This document shows positions 1-7,350 of a DNA stretch of 37,629 bases, in pieces. The notes under the pieces are model-generated. The model made no database searches, was not told where the DNA came from, and saw only the letters and a program-made list of their open reading frames with translations. The position numbers and the translations under genes were made by a program. Source of the stretch: Mycolicibacterium sp. (GTDB taxonomy: Bacteria; Actinomycetota; Actinomycetes; Mycobacteriales; Mycobacteriaceae); assembly GCF_017853185.1 (NCBI RefSeq), contig NZ_JAFMJZ010000013.1, forward strand, positions 1 to 37,629, given 5' to 3'. Positions within the stretch are counted from its first letter, which is position 1. The number at the start of each line of letters is the position of its first letter.

Positions 1-1
1 T

Positions 2-1378
2 CCGATCATCGAGGCGCCGGCGGCGGGACCGACCGCCCCGACGATCACCCTGCACAACAGTTCGCAGCAGACCATCTGGGTGTACAACCTGCCCAACACC
101 GGTGACTACAGCATCCCCGCCGGGTCGGGGGTGTCGATCGCGGCGGGTTCGTCGGCGCCGGTGACGCTGGCGCTGAACAACGGCCCGGCCGGATCGCCCG
201 GGAACCGGATCTACATCGTCGAGGGGACGAACGGGTTCACCCTGCCGATCACCCCGACGAGCGGGGTCGACCCGTTCTACCCGCCGGGAACCCCGACCGG
301 GGACGCGTTCGCCAACTACAGCTTCATCGAATACAACCTCTACCCGGCCGCCGGCGGCGGCAACGAGTACACCATCGACACCTCCTACATCGACGAGTGG
401 TCATTGCCGGTGCAGATGAAGTTCACCATCAACGGGTCCGGCTGGACCGGCGCGGTGGACCAACAGACCTACGGCTTCAAGGATTTCGACACCGTGGTGA
501 GCCAACTCAACGCCGCCGGTGCGGCCTACGGCAACCTGGTGTGGAGTGGCACCAACCCGTGGGACCCGCAGCCGCCGTCTACGGTGAGCCGCATCATCGG
601 GCCGGACAAGGTGTGGGCGCAGCAGTCCAACGAGCCGGCGTCGAACATCGGCATGAACGTCACCGGATGGGTGCCCACCTCGTATCAGAACTTCGTCGCG
701 TCCCTTCCCTACAACGGAACCCAGCTGTCGGGCACCAGTCAGGACAACTTCGACTTCTGGCGCTACAGCGTGACCGGGCCGGCGTCGACGCCGTATGCGA
801 TCGCGTTGCGCACCGCCGCGGTGCTCGACGGTTTCGCCCCCGACGCGAACGGGGTGTACGGATTCTTCACCTACCCCAACGACGAGGCGGCCGGCCAGTT
901 CACCAACATCCCCACCTCGGTGTCGCTGGACCTCTACGTCTGGGGTTCCGGCGACGGCGCCAGCGCGAGCGTGATCCCCGGCGGGGTGTGGCGCTACTCG
1001 AGTTCGGTTGCGCCCGTTGGCACCGGGCCTCGGGTCAAGGTCACCCAGGGGACGCTTCCCGGGACGGCGGCCACCGACACCTTCGTGCTGAACTCCGTCT
1101 TCCGCAACGCGTGGACGCCGCCGCTGGTCCAGGCCGACGGAAGCCAGGGCGACATCATCGGCATCGACAAGACCGCGCTGGGGGCGACGAGTTCCTCGGT
1201 CGACTTCGTCGACCGGGCCTCGTTCTTCTGCACCCCGGGTCAGAGTCAGTTCGTCTACGAACGCTCGACGGGCAATCTGTACTACGACCAGAACCCGCAG
1301 CTGCCGGGCTACACCGGGCTGCTGGCGAATCTCTCGCAGAGTTCACTGGACCCGGCGCAGTCCATCTTCGTGCTGTAG
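2..1378 (+). CDS. GH64-like beta-1,3-glucanase with RTX-like C-terminal tail, 5' partial
   Basis: The frame is open from base 2 and runs off the left edge, so the start and any signal peptide lie outside; 458 residues are visible. The first ~330 resemble GH64 / thaumatin-like beta-1,3-glucanases: an opening beta-strand with LHNSSQQTIWVYN, the YSFIEYN segment, then YTIDTSYIDEWSLPVQMKF, which fits the family's S-x-V/I-D-x-x-x-L-P signature. That family cleaves beta-1,3-glucan (laminarin, fungal or plant wall) outside the cell. The last ~100 residues (about 1075-1375) look different: DTFVLNS, a GDIIGIDK turn, FVYERSTGNLYYD and a closing SSLDPAQSIFVL follow the pattern of the C-terminal end of RTX (haemolysin-type) secreted proteins. 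The gene is convergent with the cutinase, 7 bases apart. The GH64 call rests on motif recognition only. Confidence 0.62.
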   Translation, partial: PIIEAPAAGPTAPTITLHNSSQQTIWVYNLPNTGDYSIPAGSGVSIAAGSSAPVTLALNNGPAGSPGNRIYIVEGTNGFTLPITPTSGVDPFYPPGTPTGDAFANYSFIEYNLYPAAGGGNEYTIDTSYIDEWSLPVQMKFTINGSGWTGAVDQQTYGFKDFDTVVSQLNAAGAAYGNLVWSGTNPWDPQPPSTVSRIIGPDKVWAQQSNEPASNIGMNVTGWVPTSYQNFVASLPYNGTQLSGTSQDNFDFWRYSVTGPASTPYAIALRTAAVLDGFAPDANGVYGFFTYPNDEAAGQFTNIPTSVSLDLYVWGSGDGASASVIPGGVWRYSSSVAPVGTGPRVKVTQGTLPGTAATDTFVLNSVFRNAWTPPLVQADGSQGDIIGIDKTALGATSSSVDFVDRASFFCTPGQSQFVYERSTGNLYYDQNPQLPGYTGLLANLSQSSLDPAQSIFVL

Positions 1379-1385
1379 GGCAGGC

Positions 1386-2036
1386 CTACAGCCGCGCCGC
1401 CACGAAGTCCGCGGCCACCTGATCAGACGGCGCGAACTGATACTCCTCGTGCGCTTTCATGGTGTCGCCCTGTTGCGAGCAGATCGGGTCGGCGGCGTTG
1501 CACAGGTCGATCGCCCTGCCGGCGAAGGCTCCCGTCGTCGACAGCGGGGTGCCGAAGCGGTCGGCGGGATTGCCGAACACCGCGACCGCGCTGACCTTGT
1601 CGGCGAACGGAGCCGCCAGCGGGGGAGCCGATCCGATGCCGCCGATCTTCTGGCCCAGCGGCCCGACATTGGCGAGCATGTCGATGACGGCCGCGCCCTG
1701 CGAGTAGCCGCCGAGCACCAGTTTGGTGTTCTGGCATCGGCTCGACATCGCGACGATCCGCGCGGCCGCGTCATCGGCGCCGATGTCGGCGGCCAGGAAG
1801 TCGAAGTCGGCCGGATAGTTCACCGCGTAGGAGTTCAGGGTGCGCCCACCGAGTTTCTCGGCCAGGGCGCCGACGAACGCCTGGCCGACCACGCCCAGGC
1901 CGGCCGGCTCGCCGGTGCCGCGCGCGAAGATCACCTCGACGTCCGGGCATGGATCGGGATTCGCGGAAGCCGGAGCGACGGCGTTCGTTGCGGCCATGCC
2001 AAAGAAGGCGCACATCAACATGATTCGGGGGAGCAT
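1386..2036 (-). CDS. secreted cutinase-family serine esterase
   Basis: This 216-residue protein has a signal peptide (1-25, ending ASA) and a compact cutinase alpha/beta-hydrolase fold. The nucleophile elbow is GYSQG (Ser112), the acid is Asp183 in DPIC and the base is His196, so the triad is complete. Four cysteines sit at the usual places (C30, C101, C179, C186), consistent with two disulfides. Mycobacterial cutinase-like proteins hydrolyse lipid esters or polyesters outside the cell; the real substrate cannot be read from sequence. Length is typical. The gene is divergent from the deazaflavin-type gene at 2125, with an 88-base gap holding the ACACTAGTGT palindrome (2044-2053). Confidence 0.93.
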   Translation of the reverse strand: MLPRIMLMCAFFGMAATNAVAPASANPDPCPDVEVIFARGTGEPAGLGVVGQAFVGALAEKLGGRTLNSYAVNYPADFDFLAADIGADDAAARIVAMSSRCQNTKLVLGGYSQGAAVIDMLANVGPLGQKIGGIGSAPPLAAPFADKVSAVAVFGNPADRFGTPLSTTGAFAGRAIDLCNAADPICSQQGDTMKAHEEYQFAPSDQVAADFVAARL

Positions 2037-2067
2037 CCGCTGGACACTAGTGTTGTCGGTGTCTCGT

Positions 2068-2087
2068 CACGGTCACGAACGTGTACC
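2068..2087 (+). promoter_or_regulatory. 20-bp repeated element, copy 1
   Basis: CACGGTCACGAACGTGTACC lies 37 bases before the ATG at 2125. A copy with 18/20 identity lies upstream of the next gene on this strand. The inner part GGTCACG-AA-CGTGTACC is a near-palindrome, so a shared regulator site is possible. I do not recognise the binding protein. Confidence 0.4.
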
Positions 2088-2124
2088 TGTACGAAATGCG
2101 CGCCGACGCGGAAGGAATCACGCC

Positions 2125-2514
2125 ATGCCTGCACCGAGATGGGTCGCCAAGTTCAACAAGGCCGGACTCAACAAAGCCACCCGGCTCATCGCCGGACGGG
2201 CACCCGGTTGGGCGGTTGTCGTCCATAGAGGACGCAAATCGGGGCGGGTGTTCCGCACCCCGCTGTGGGCGTTCCGGCGCGGCGACGATTTCGTCATCGC
2301 TCTGACCTACGGCCCGGAGTCGGACTGGGTGCGCAATGTCACCGCCGCCGGCGGCTGCGACCTGGAGAGCCGGGGTCGTCGCTACCGACTGGCCAACCCG
2401 CGGGTCTATCGCGACGAGGAGGCCACCGACATGCCGGCGCCGATCCGGTTCGCGTTGCGCCGCGTGGTCAACGCGCCGGAGTTCATGCGACTGGACATCG
2501 TCGACGAGTTCTGA
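2125..2514 (+). CDS. deazaflavin (F420)-dependent nitroreductase-family protein
   Basis: This 129-residue protein carries the family's phosphate-binding stretch RGRKSGRVFRTPL (35-47) and the SDWVRNVTAAGGCDL segment (67-80), hallmarks of the Ddn/DUF385 split-barrel family. Members bind coenzyme F420 and reduce quinones, unsaturated carbonyls or nitro compounds; others are uncharacterised. An in-frame extension upstream to 1840 is open but runs through the antisense of the cutinase, so I start at ATG 2125, preceded by a GGAA-type ribosome site. A second, only distantly similar family member lies at 16758. Substrate unknown. Confidence 0.85.
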   Translation: MPAPRWVAKFNKAGLNKATRLIAGRAPGWAVVVHRGRKSGRVFRTPLWAFRRGDDFVIALTYGPESDWVRNVTAAGGCDLESRGRRYRLANPRVYRDEEATDMPAPIRFALRRVVNAPEFMRLDIVDEF

Positions 2515-2535
2515 GGTACGGCCCGCCCATCTCGA

Positions 2536-2555
2536 CACGGTCACGAACCCGTACC
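2536..2555 (+). promoter_or_regulatory. 20-bp repeated element, copy 2
   Basis: CACGGTCACGAACCCGTACC is the second copy (18/20 identical to 2068-2087) and lies 52 bases before the DUF4185 gene. A TAnnnT box (TAACGT, 2595-2600) follows, 7 bases before ATG 2608, giving a probable leaderless promoter downstream of the element. Confidence 0.4.
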
Positions 2556-2607
2556 CATTCACCTCGCGCCGGCCATATCGGCCAGGCCCGCCCCTAACGT
2601 CCCTGTC

Positions 2608-4020
2608 ATGTCCCCGAAGCCGTTGTCGTGGTTGGCCTGCGTGCTGGTGCCCGTGCTGTGCGCGGGGCTGACCGCACCGCCGGCCTCCGCCGAGGGGTGC
2701 GAGGGATACGCCGCCGAGGCGCAGCCACTGCCGAATCAGAACGTCGAGATCCCCAACCCGGGCAAGTTCGCCTTCGGCCGGCCGACCGGACACAAGCCCA
2801 CCGGCGCCAATGACAAAGCGCCGCTGCCCAATATCGGCCAGATGCTGGCGCGGGCGCTGACTCCCTCGGCTCAGGCCCCGTCGGCGCAGACGCAGAAGCA
2901 GGCTGCTGTCGTTCCGGTGCCTGCGCCCAACGCCACCGTGCCGGCTCCCGTTGCCGCCCAACCCATTCCGGCGCCGGCGGTGGCCGCCGCGCCGGCCCCG
3001 GCCGGTGTCGCGCCGGGCACCTCGGTCGTCGGCTGGGTCACCGGACCGGACAGCCCCAACAAGACCATTCAGAACCTGGCCGTCACCGGCACCGATCTCG
3101 GCATCATGTGGGACAACGGCGATCCGGCCAACGACCAGGTGCTGATGGCCTTCGGCGACACCAAGGGCTTCTGCCAGATCCCGGGCAAGCAATGGCGCTA
3201 CAACGTGCTGATGCGCAGCTCCGACCGGACCCTGGCCAACACCGTCGCCGTGGGTGACGCCGCCATGGGCAACCGCTACTCCGGCTCGCCGATCTGGCGT
3301 CCCGGCATCGCCAAGCAGATCGTCAACAGCATCAACGCCGCGCCGGAGGAGACCGGCATCATCCCGACCGCCGGCGTGGGCTACGGCGGCAAGCAGTTCA
3401 TGAACTTCATGTCGATCAAGACCTGGGACAACGACGGCCAGTGGACCACCAACTACTCGGCGCTGGCGGTGTCCTCCGACAACGGCGAGAGCTGGGGTGT
3501 GTACCCCGGCACCATCCGCAAGCCCGAAGCCGGCAACCAGAACTTCCAGATGGGTGCGTTCCTGCGGCCCGGTCCGGGGGATCTGTACCTGTATTCCTAC
3601 GGAACCCCAAGTGGGCGAAGCGGTTCGGCGTACGTGGCCCGGGTGGCCCCGGCGCTGGTGCCGGACCTGACCAAGTACGAGTACTGGAATTCCGACACCA
3701 ACTCCTGGGTGCCGGGCAACCCGGCGGCGGCCACTCCGGTGATCCCGGGCCCGGTCAGTGAGATGTCGGCGCAGTTCAACACCTACCTCAAGCAGTACCT
3801 GGTGATGTACACCAACCGCTCCAACGACGTCGTGATGCGCACCGCACCGGCCCCGCAGGGACCGTGGGGTCCCGAGCAGATGCTGGTGTCGTCGTGGCAG
3901 TTCCCCGGCGGGGTGTACGGGCCGTTCATGCATCCGTGGTCAACGGGCAAGGACGTGTACTACAACCTCTCGCTGTGGTCGGCCTACAACGTGATGCTGA
4001 TGCATACCGTGTTGCCCTAG
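2608..4020 (+). CDS. secreted DUF4185 (GH183-type) protein, probable D-arabinan-active hydrolase
   Basis: 470 residues. A signal peptide (1-28, cut near PPASA) is followed by a flexible Pro/Ala linker (about 85-137) and a DUF4185 domain to the C-terminus. The domain opens with SVVGWVTGPD, then GIMWDNGD (Asp169, Asp172) and the signature FGDT (182-185); VSSDNGESW and the closing FMHPW segment also fit the propeller fold. DUF4185 proteins have been shown to be endo-D-arabinofuranases (family GH183) acting on mycobacterial arabinogalactan/lipoarabinomannan, and M. tuberculosis has members too. A role in cell-wall arabinan turnover is inferred from the family; activity of this protein is not shown. 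Start ATG 2608 matches a leaderless promoter (TAACGT at 2595). Confidence 0.85.
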   Translation: MSPKPLSWLACVLVPVLCAGLTAPPASAEGCEGYAAEAQPLPNQNVEIPNPGKFAFGRPTGHKPTGANDKAPLPNIGQMLARALTPSAQAPSAQTQKQAAVVPVPAPNATVPAPVAAQPIPAPAVAAAPAPAGVAPGTSVVGWVTGPDSPNKTIQNLAVTGTDLGIMWDNGDPANDQVLMAFGDTKGFCQIPGKQWRYNVLMRSSDRTLANTVAVGDAAMGNRYSGSPIWRPGIAKQIVNSINAAPEETGIIPTAGVGYGGKQFMNFMSIKTWDNDGQWTTNYSALAVSSDNGESWGVYPGTIRKPEAGNQNFQMGAFLRPGPGDLYLYSYGTPSGRSGSAYVARVAPALVPDLTKYEYWNSDTNSWVPGNPAAATPVIPGPVSEMSAQFNTYLKQYLVMYTNRSNDVVMRTAPAPQGPWGPEQMLVSSWQFPGGVYGPFMHPWSTGKDVYYNLSLWSAYNVMLMHTVLP

Positions 4021-4049
4021 GGCTGCCGACGGCGATAGTGCCATCGGGA

Positions 4050-4421
4050 TCATGGACTGTCGAACATTGAGATGCCGAGATCAGAGCAGGCGGATATCAA
4101 CCGCTTGTCCCGAGTCCACAGCGATGAACCGGGAGTCACGGCGACCGCGGCCATCAGATGCACGTCGATCGCGCTCAACCCTTTGCCCCAGAGCCGGTGT
4201 CGGTTGGCGAGGTGCAGGATCTCGTGGTGACTGATCGCCGGGAACTGGTAGAGCTTGGCGATCAGTTCGAGCACGGCCTCGCGCTGCCGCAGTGAACCGA
4301 GTGCGATCTCCTGCATGATCAGCGGCTGGCAGCCTATTTCGTCCAGACCGAGCAGTTCGACGAGTTGAGGGTCAGCCTTGTGCAGATGGTCGATCCAGAT
4401 CGCGGTGTCGACCAGGATCAT
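4050..4421 (-). CDS. vapC: VapC-type PIN-domain toxin ribonuclease (locus 1)
   Basis: This 123-residue PIN domain has acidic metal-binding residues at Asp5 (LVDTAIW), Glu38 (IMQEIA), Asp86 (LSAIDVHL) and Asp105 (LWTRD), as expected of an Mg2+-dependent RNase. VapC toxins cleave specific tRNA or rRNA sites and stop translation when the antitoxin is lost. The start overlaps the antitoxin stop by four bases (ATGA), so the two are translationally coupled, antitoxin first. All key residues are present, so the toxin looks intact. The RNA target cannot be predicted from sequence. Confidence 0.9.
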   Translation of the reverse strand: MILVDTAIWIDHLHKADPQLVELLGLDEIGCQPLIMQEIALGSLRQREAVLELIAKLYQFPAISHHEILHLANRHRLWGKGLSAIDVHLMAAVAVTPGSSLWTRDKRLISACSDLGISMFDSP

Positions 4422-4603
4422 CGCCGGCGCGGGGCTGCTGCAGCGGTCGTGTCGGTGCCGCCCAAAGCGGCGAGCCGCCGGGCGCTCTCCACGCGGATGA
4501 GTGTTTCCAGGCCCCGGCGCAGTAGGGCGGTGTTTTCATGCACGCCGGTGAGCTCGGCGGCCTTGGCGAGTAGTTCGTCATCGATGGTGACGGTGGTCCG
4601 CAT
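4418..4603 (-). CDS. vapB: VapB-type ribbon-helix-helix antitoxin (locus 1)
   Basis: 61 residues. The N-terminus MRTTVTIDDELLAKAAELTG is a classic ribbon-helix-helix DNA-binding strand-helix; the following VHENTALLRRGLETLIRVE is the second helix, and the C-terminal tail (RRLAALGGT) should wrap the toxin. A GGAGG ribosome site lies just upstream (4610-4615). It first binds VapC and then, as a complex, represses its own promoter; the palindromic operator is directly upstream (4619-4645). Confidence 0.9.
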   Translation of the reverse strand: MRTTVTIDDELLAKAAELTGVHENTALLRRGLETLIRVESARRLAALGGTDTTAAAAPRRR

Positions 4604-4618
4604 ACTGCACCTCCATAA

Positions 4619-4645
4619 GCATCATTTGATGCGTATATTGATGCT
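4619..4645 (-). promoter_or_regulatory. vapBC locus 1 operator/promoter
   Basis: The perfect 14-bp palindrome GCATCATTTGATGC (4619-4632) is followed by another TTGATGC half-site (4639-4645), 13 bp from the first TTGATGC. The stretch is strongly AT-rich against its surroundings and contains TATA-like sequence, as expected for an autorepressed toxin-antitoxin promoter. Confidence 0.6.
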
Positions 4646-4680
4646 ATCACCGGCGGCGGACTTCCGAATACCCTGAACCC

Positions 4681-6465
4681 ATGCCCCTGCTGTTCAATCC
4701 CGCGACCTATGACCCCACCTCCTTCGACGAGCCCACCCGCGAGAAGCTTCTCGCCCTGGTCGACTTCTTCGAAACCAAGGGACTGGCCCGCAACAAGGAG
4801 GAGTACTACTCCGGCCAGTGGTACACGGACTTCCTGAAGCTGGTGGCCGAGGAGAAGATCTTCGCCACCTTCGGCACCCCGGCCGAGGTGGGCGTCCAGA
4901 CCGGCGCACCCGATGCCCGCTGGGACCTGGCGCGCATCAACGAACTCAATGAGGTACTCGGCTTCTACTCGCTGGCGCACTGGTACGCCTGGCAGGTGTC
5001 CGTGCTCGGCCTGGGCCCGGTCTGGTTGAGCGACAACGAGACTGCGCGCAAGGAGGTCGCCGGCCTGCTCGACGACGGGCACATCTTCGGCTTCGGACTC
5101 TCCGAGCGTGAGCACGGCGCCGACATCTACTCCTCCGACATGATCCTGCGTCGCAACCCCGGCGGCGGCTTCACCGCCAACGGCGGCAAGTGGTACATCG
5201 GTAACGGCAACGCCGCCGGGCGGCTCTCGGTGTACGGCAAGTTCGCCGACGACGACCCGCAGCATCCCGGCGAGCACGTGTTCTTCCTCGTCGACCCCAG
5301 CCATCCGGGCTACGAACTGCTCAAGAACGTCGTCGCCGGACAGATGTTCGTCGCCGCCTTCGAACTGCACGACTATCCCGTCGGCGACACCGACATCCTG
5401 CACGTCGGCAAGCCGGCCTTCGACGCCGCGCTGGGCACCGTCAACGTCGGCAAGGTCAACCTCGGCTGGGCCAGCATCGGCATCTGCGAGCACTCCTTCT
5501 ACGAGGCGGTCACCCACGCGCACAACCGGATCCTCTACGGCAACCGGGTCACCGACTTCCCGCACGTGCGGCGCATGCTGGCCGACGCCTACGCCCGGCT
5601 GATCGCGATGAAGATGTTCGCCGCCCGATCCACCGACTACTTCCGCAGCGCCAGCGAGGACGACCGCCGGTTCCTGCTGTTCAACCCGATCACCAAGGCC
5701 AAGGTGACCAGCGAGGGGGAGCGGGTGATCGACCTGCTCTGGGACGTGATCGCCGCCCGCGGCTTCGAGCGCGACACCTACTTCAGCCGGGCGGCCTCCG
5801 ACATCCGCGCGCTGCCCAAACTCGAGGGCACCGTGCACGTCAACATCGCCCTGGTGCTCAAGTTCATGCCGCGCTACCTCGGTGCGGCCCACGGTGCAGC
5901 GGCGGACTACCCGCCGATCCCGGTGCGCCAGGACGCCGCCGACGACGCGTACCTGTTCCACCAGGGTGCGGCAAAAGGGTTGGGCGGCATCGGATTCAGC
6001 GATTGGCGGCCGGCTTTCGACCGGTTCGCGCACCTGCCCAACGTGGCGGTGTTCCGCGAGCAGATCGACGCCTTCACCCAACTGGTGCTCACCGCCCCGC
6101 CCACCGAGGCCCAGCAGAAGGACCTGGACTATCTGCAGGTGCTCGGGCAGCTGTTCACCCAGATCGTCTACGCGCAGCTGATCCTGGAGTCCGCAGCGCT
6201 GGCACTCGATGACGGTGAGACCCGGCCCGGCTCGGTCAGCGATATCTCTGACCTCACCGAGGCGCACCTCGACCGGATGCTCGCGGTGTTCGTCGGCGAC
6301 ATGGCCGGCTATGCGGTCGAGTTGCACGGGCAGGCCTCGGCCACTGACGCGCAGAGTGCGGCGGCGTTGACGTTGGTGCGTAAACCCGTGATCGACGCTG
6401 CCGCGGAGAACGCTTTCGTCTCCGAGGTTCTCGGGTACAGCGGCGCGTATGAGATGAAGGCCTGA
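4681..6465 (+). CDS. acyl-CoA dehydrogenase, long FadE-type
   Basis: 594 residues, longer than the ~390 of classical acyl-CoA dehydrogenases and in the range of the C-terminally extended mycobacterial FadE group. Flavin-domain landmarks are visible: FGFGLSEREHGAD (mid-region), NGGKWYIGNGNAA, then the helical C-terminal domain with VNLGWASIGICEHSFYEAVTHA and HNRILYGNRV. Such enzymes use FAD to introduce an alpha,beta double bond into acyl-CoA thioesters (fatty acid or sterol side chains). No electron-transfer partner is adjacent. ATG 4681 sits 6 bases after TACCCT (4669-4674), so the transcript is probably leaderless. It is flanked by toxin-antitoxin loci on both sides. Substrate unknown. Confidence 0.88.
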   Translation: MPLLFNPATYDPTSFDEPTREKLLALVDFFETKGLARNKEEYYSGQWYTDFLKLVAEEKIFATFGTPAEVGVQTGAPDARWDLARINELNEVLGFYSLAHWYAWQVSVLGLGPVWLSDNETARKEVAGLLDDGHIFGFGLSEREHGADIYSSDMILRRNPGGGFTANGGKWYIGNGNAAGRLSVYGKFADDDPQHPGEHVFFLVDPSHPGYELLKNVVAGQMFVAAFELHDYPVGDTDILHVGKPAFDAALGTVNVGKVNLGWASIGICEHSFYEAVTHAHNRILYGNRVTDFPHVRRMLADAYARLIAMKMFAARSTDYFRSASEDDRRFLLFNPITKAKVTSEGERVIDLLWDVIAARGFERDTYFSRAASDIRALPKLEGTVHVNIALVLKFMPRYLGAAHGAAADYPPIPVRQDAADDAYLFHQGAAKGLGGIGFSDWRPAFDRFAHLPNVAVFREQIDAFTQLVLTAPPTEAQQKDLDYLQVLGQLFTQIVYAQLILESAALALDDGETRPGSVSDISDLTEAHLDRMLAVFVGDMAGYAVELHGQASATDAQSAAALTLVRKPVIDAAAENAFVSEVLGYSGAYEMKA

Positions 6466-6513
6466 TCGGCGGGGAGGCGACTGTCCTTCTGCTGGCCTCG
6501 TAGCGACAACGGG

Positions 6514-6915
6514 TCAGATGGCGATGATCCGCAGGATCTGCTCGAGGCCCTGAAAGTCGTTGGCATTCCTCGTATATAGGGGAACTCCCGCAGCCAGCGC
6601 GGTCGCGGCGATGAGCAGATCCGCCGCACGCCGACGGGGCTGGCGTCCGGCGGCTCGAACAGCGGCGTAGATCCGCCCGTACGCTCTCGCGCAGTCTCCG
6701 TCGAACGGAACGGGCTCGACCCACGACTCCAGCTGCTGCAGTCGGTCCTGGCGCCGAGCCCGTTCAGCGGGATCATCGGTTGCGTGAGGACCGGCGGAAA
6801 GTTCGGCCATGGTCACGGCGCTGATGCAGGCTTCTTCGGGCAAGGTGCCCGGTTCGATGACGTCGAGGTCGATCACGACGGAAGTGTCGAGCAATCCCTG
6901 TTTCGTCTCAGCCAC
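6514..6915 (-). CDS. vapC: VapC-type PIN-domain toxin ribonuclease (locus 2)
   Basis: 133 residues from a GTG at 6915; the longer open frame upstream only repeats antitoxin DNA in another frame. PIN acidic residues are Asp10 (LLDTSVVID), Glu38 (TMAELSAG) and Asp99 (RRRAADLLIAATA), with the C-terminal LYTRNANDF. The GTG start overlaps the antitoxin's end by eight bases. Unlike locus 1 and locus 3, its partner is of the Phd/YefM fold, so the three systems are not recent copies of one another. Confidence 0.9.
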   Translation of the reverse strand: MAETKQGLLDTSVVIDLDVIEPGTLPEEACISAVTMAELSAGPHATDDPAERARRQDRLQQLESWVEPVPFDGDCARAYGRIYAAVRAAGRQPRRRAADLLIAATALAAGVPLYTRNANDFQGLEQILRIIAI

Positions 6916-7162
6916 GTGGCTCGATGTCCTGATCCACGCACCGGTCGAGGTCCTCGCGTAACTGCGCGGAGTTGATCCGCGGGGCACCGTGGAAGGCGGC
7001 CGCCAATGCCGGCCCGTTCACCACGCGCCGGCGACGCAACGGGACCAGCTCGCCGACCGGAACGCCGTTGCGGGTCACGACGAACGCTTCACCTTCGTCC
7101 AGACGGCGCATGATGTCGCCGCTGTTGTTCCGCAGCTCCCGCTGGGAGATTTCACTGCTCAT
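6908..7162 (-). CDS. vapB: Phd/YefM-family antitoxin (locus 2)
   Basis: 84 residues. MSSEISQRELRNNSGDIMRR and FVVTRNGVPVGELVPL give the Phd/YefM DNA-binding fold. The disordered C-terminal half (AAFHGAPRINSAQLREDLD) is the expected toxin-binding part. Upstream in-frame codons extend to 7267, but homologues begin at the MS-E/T-I-S-x-R-E-L stretch, so ATG 7162 is chosen; a weak GGGA lies before it. Neutralises the PIN toxin encoded immediately downstream. Confidence 0.9.
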   Translation of the reverse strand: MSSEISQRELRNNSGDIMRRLDEGEAFVVTRNGVPVGELVPLRRRRVVNGPALAAAFHGAPRINSAQLREDLDRCVDQDIEPRG

Positions 7163-7350
7163 ATCCCGACTGTAGCACTTGTGCGACGCCTCTGAAGTGC
7201 TCATATTGGTGCACGGGCACCGAATACCGGTTGACGGCGGCGCCCATGGCTCCAGCCGGGGTCCCACGGCCAGTGGCGGCGCTCATCGGTCCACACGAGC
7301 TGAAACGCGCGGATCCTCGGGCCGCGGGTGCTGACTTTTCCGCCGGCGCC

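Noticed and set aside
2053..2075. Perfect TTGTCGGTG upstream block of the PafBC-type motif
   Set aside because: At N8 spacing the next six bases are CGGTCA, not TAnnnT, so the promoter is incomplete. I do not call it.
2047..3933. 628-codon minus-strand open frame
   Set aside because: Arg/Gly-rich shadow covering two good genes on the other strand; no family features.
4372..6327. 651-codon minus-strand open frame opposite the acyl-CoA dehydrogenase
   Set aside because: Antisense frame caused by high third-position GC; no motifs and it overlaps a gene with clear homology.
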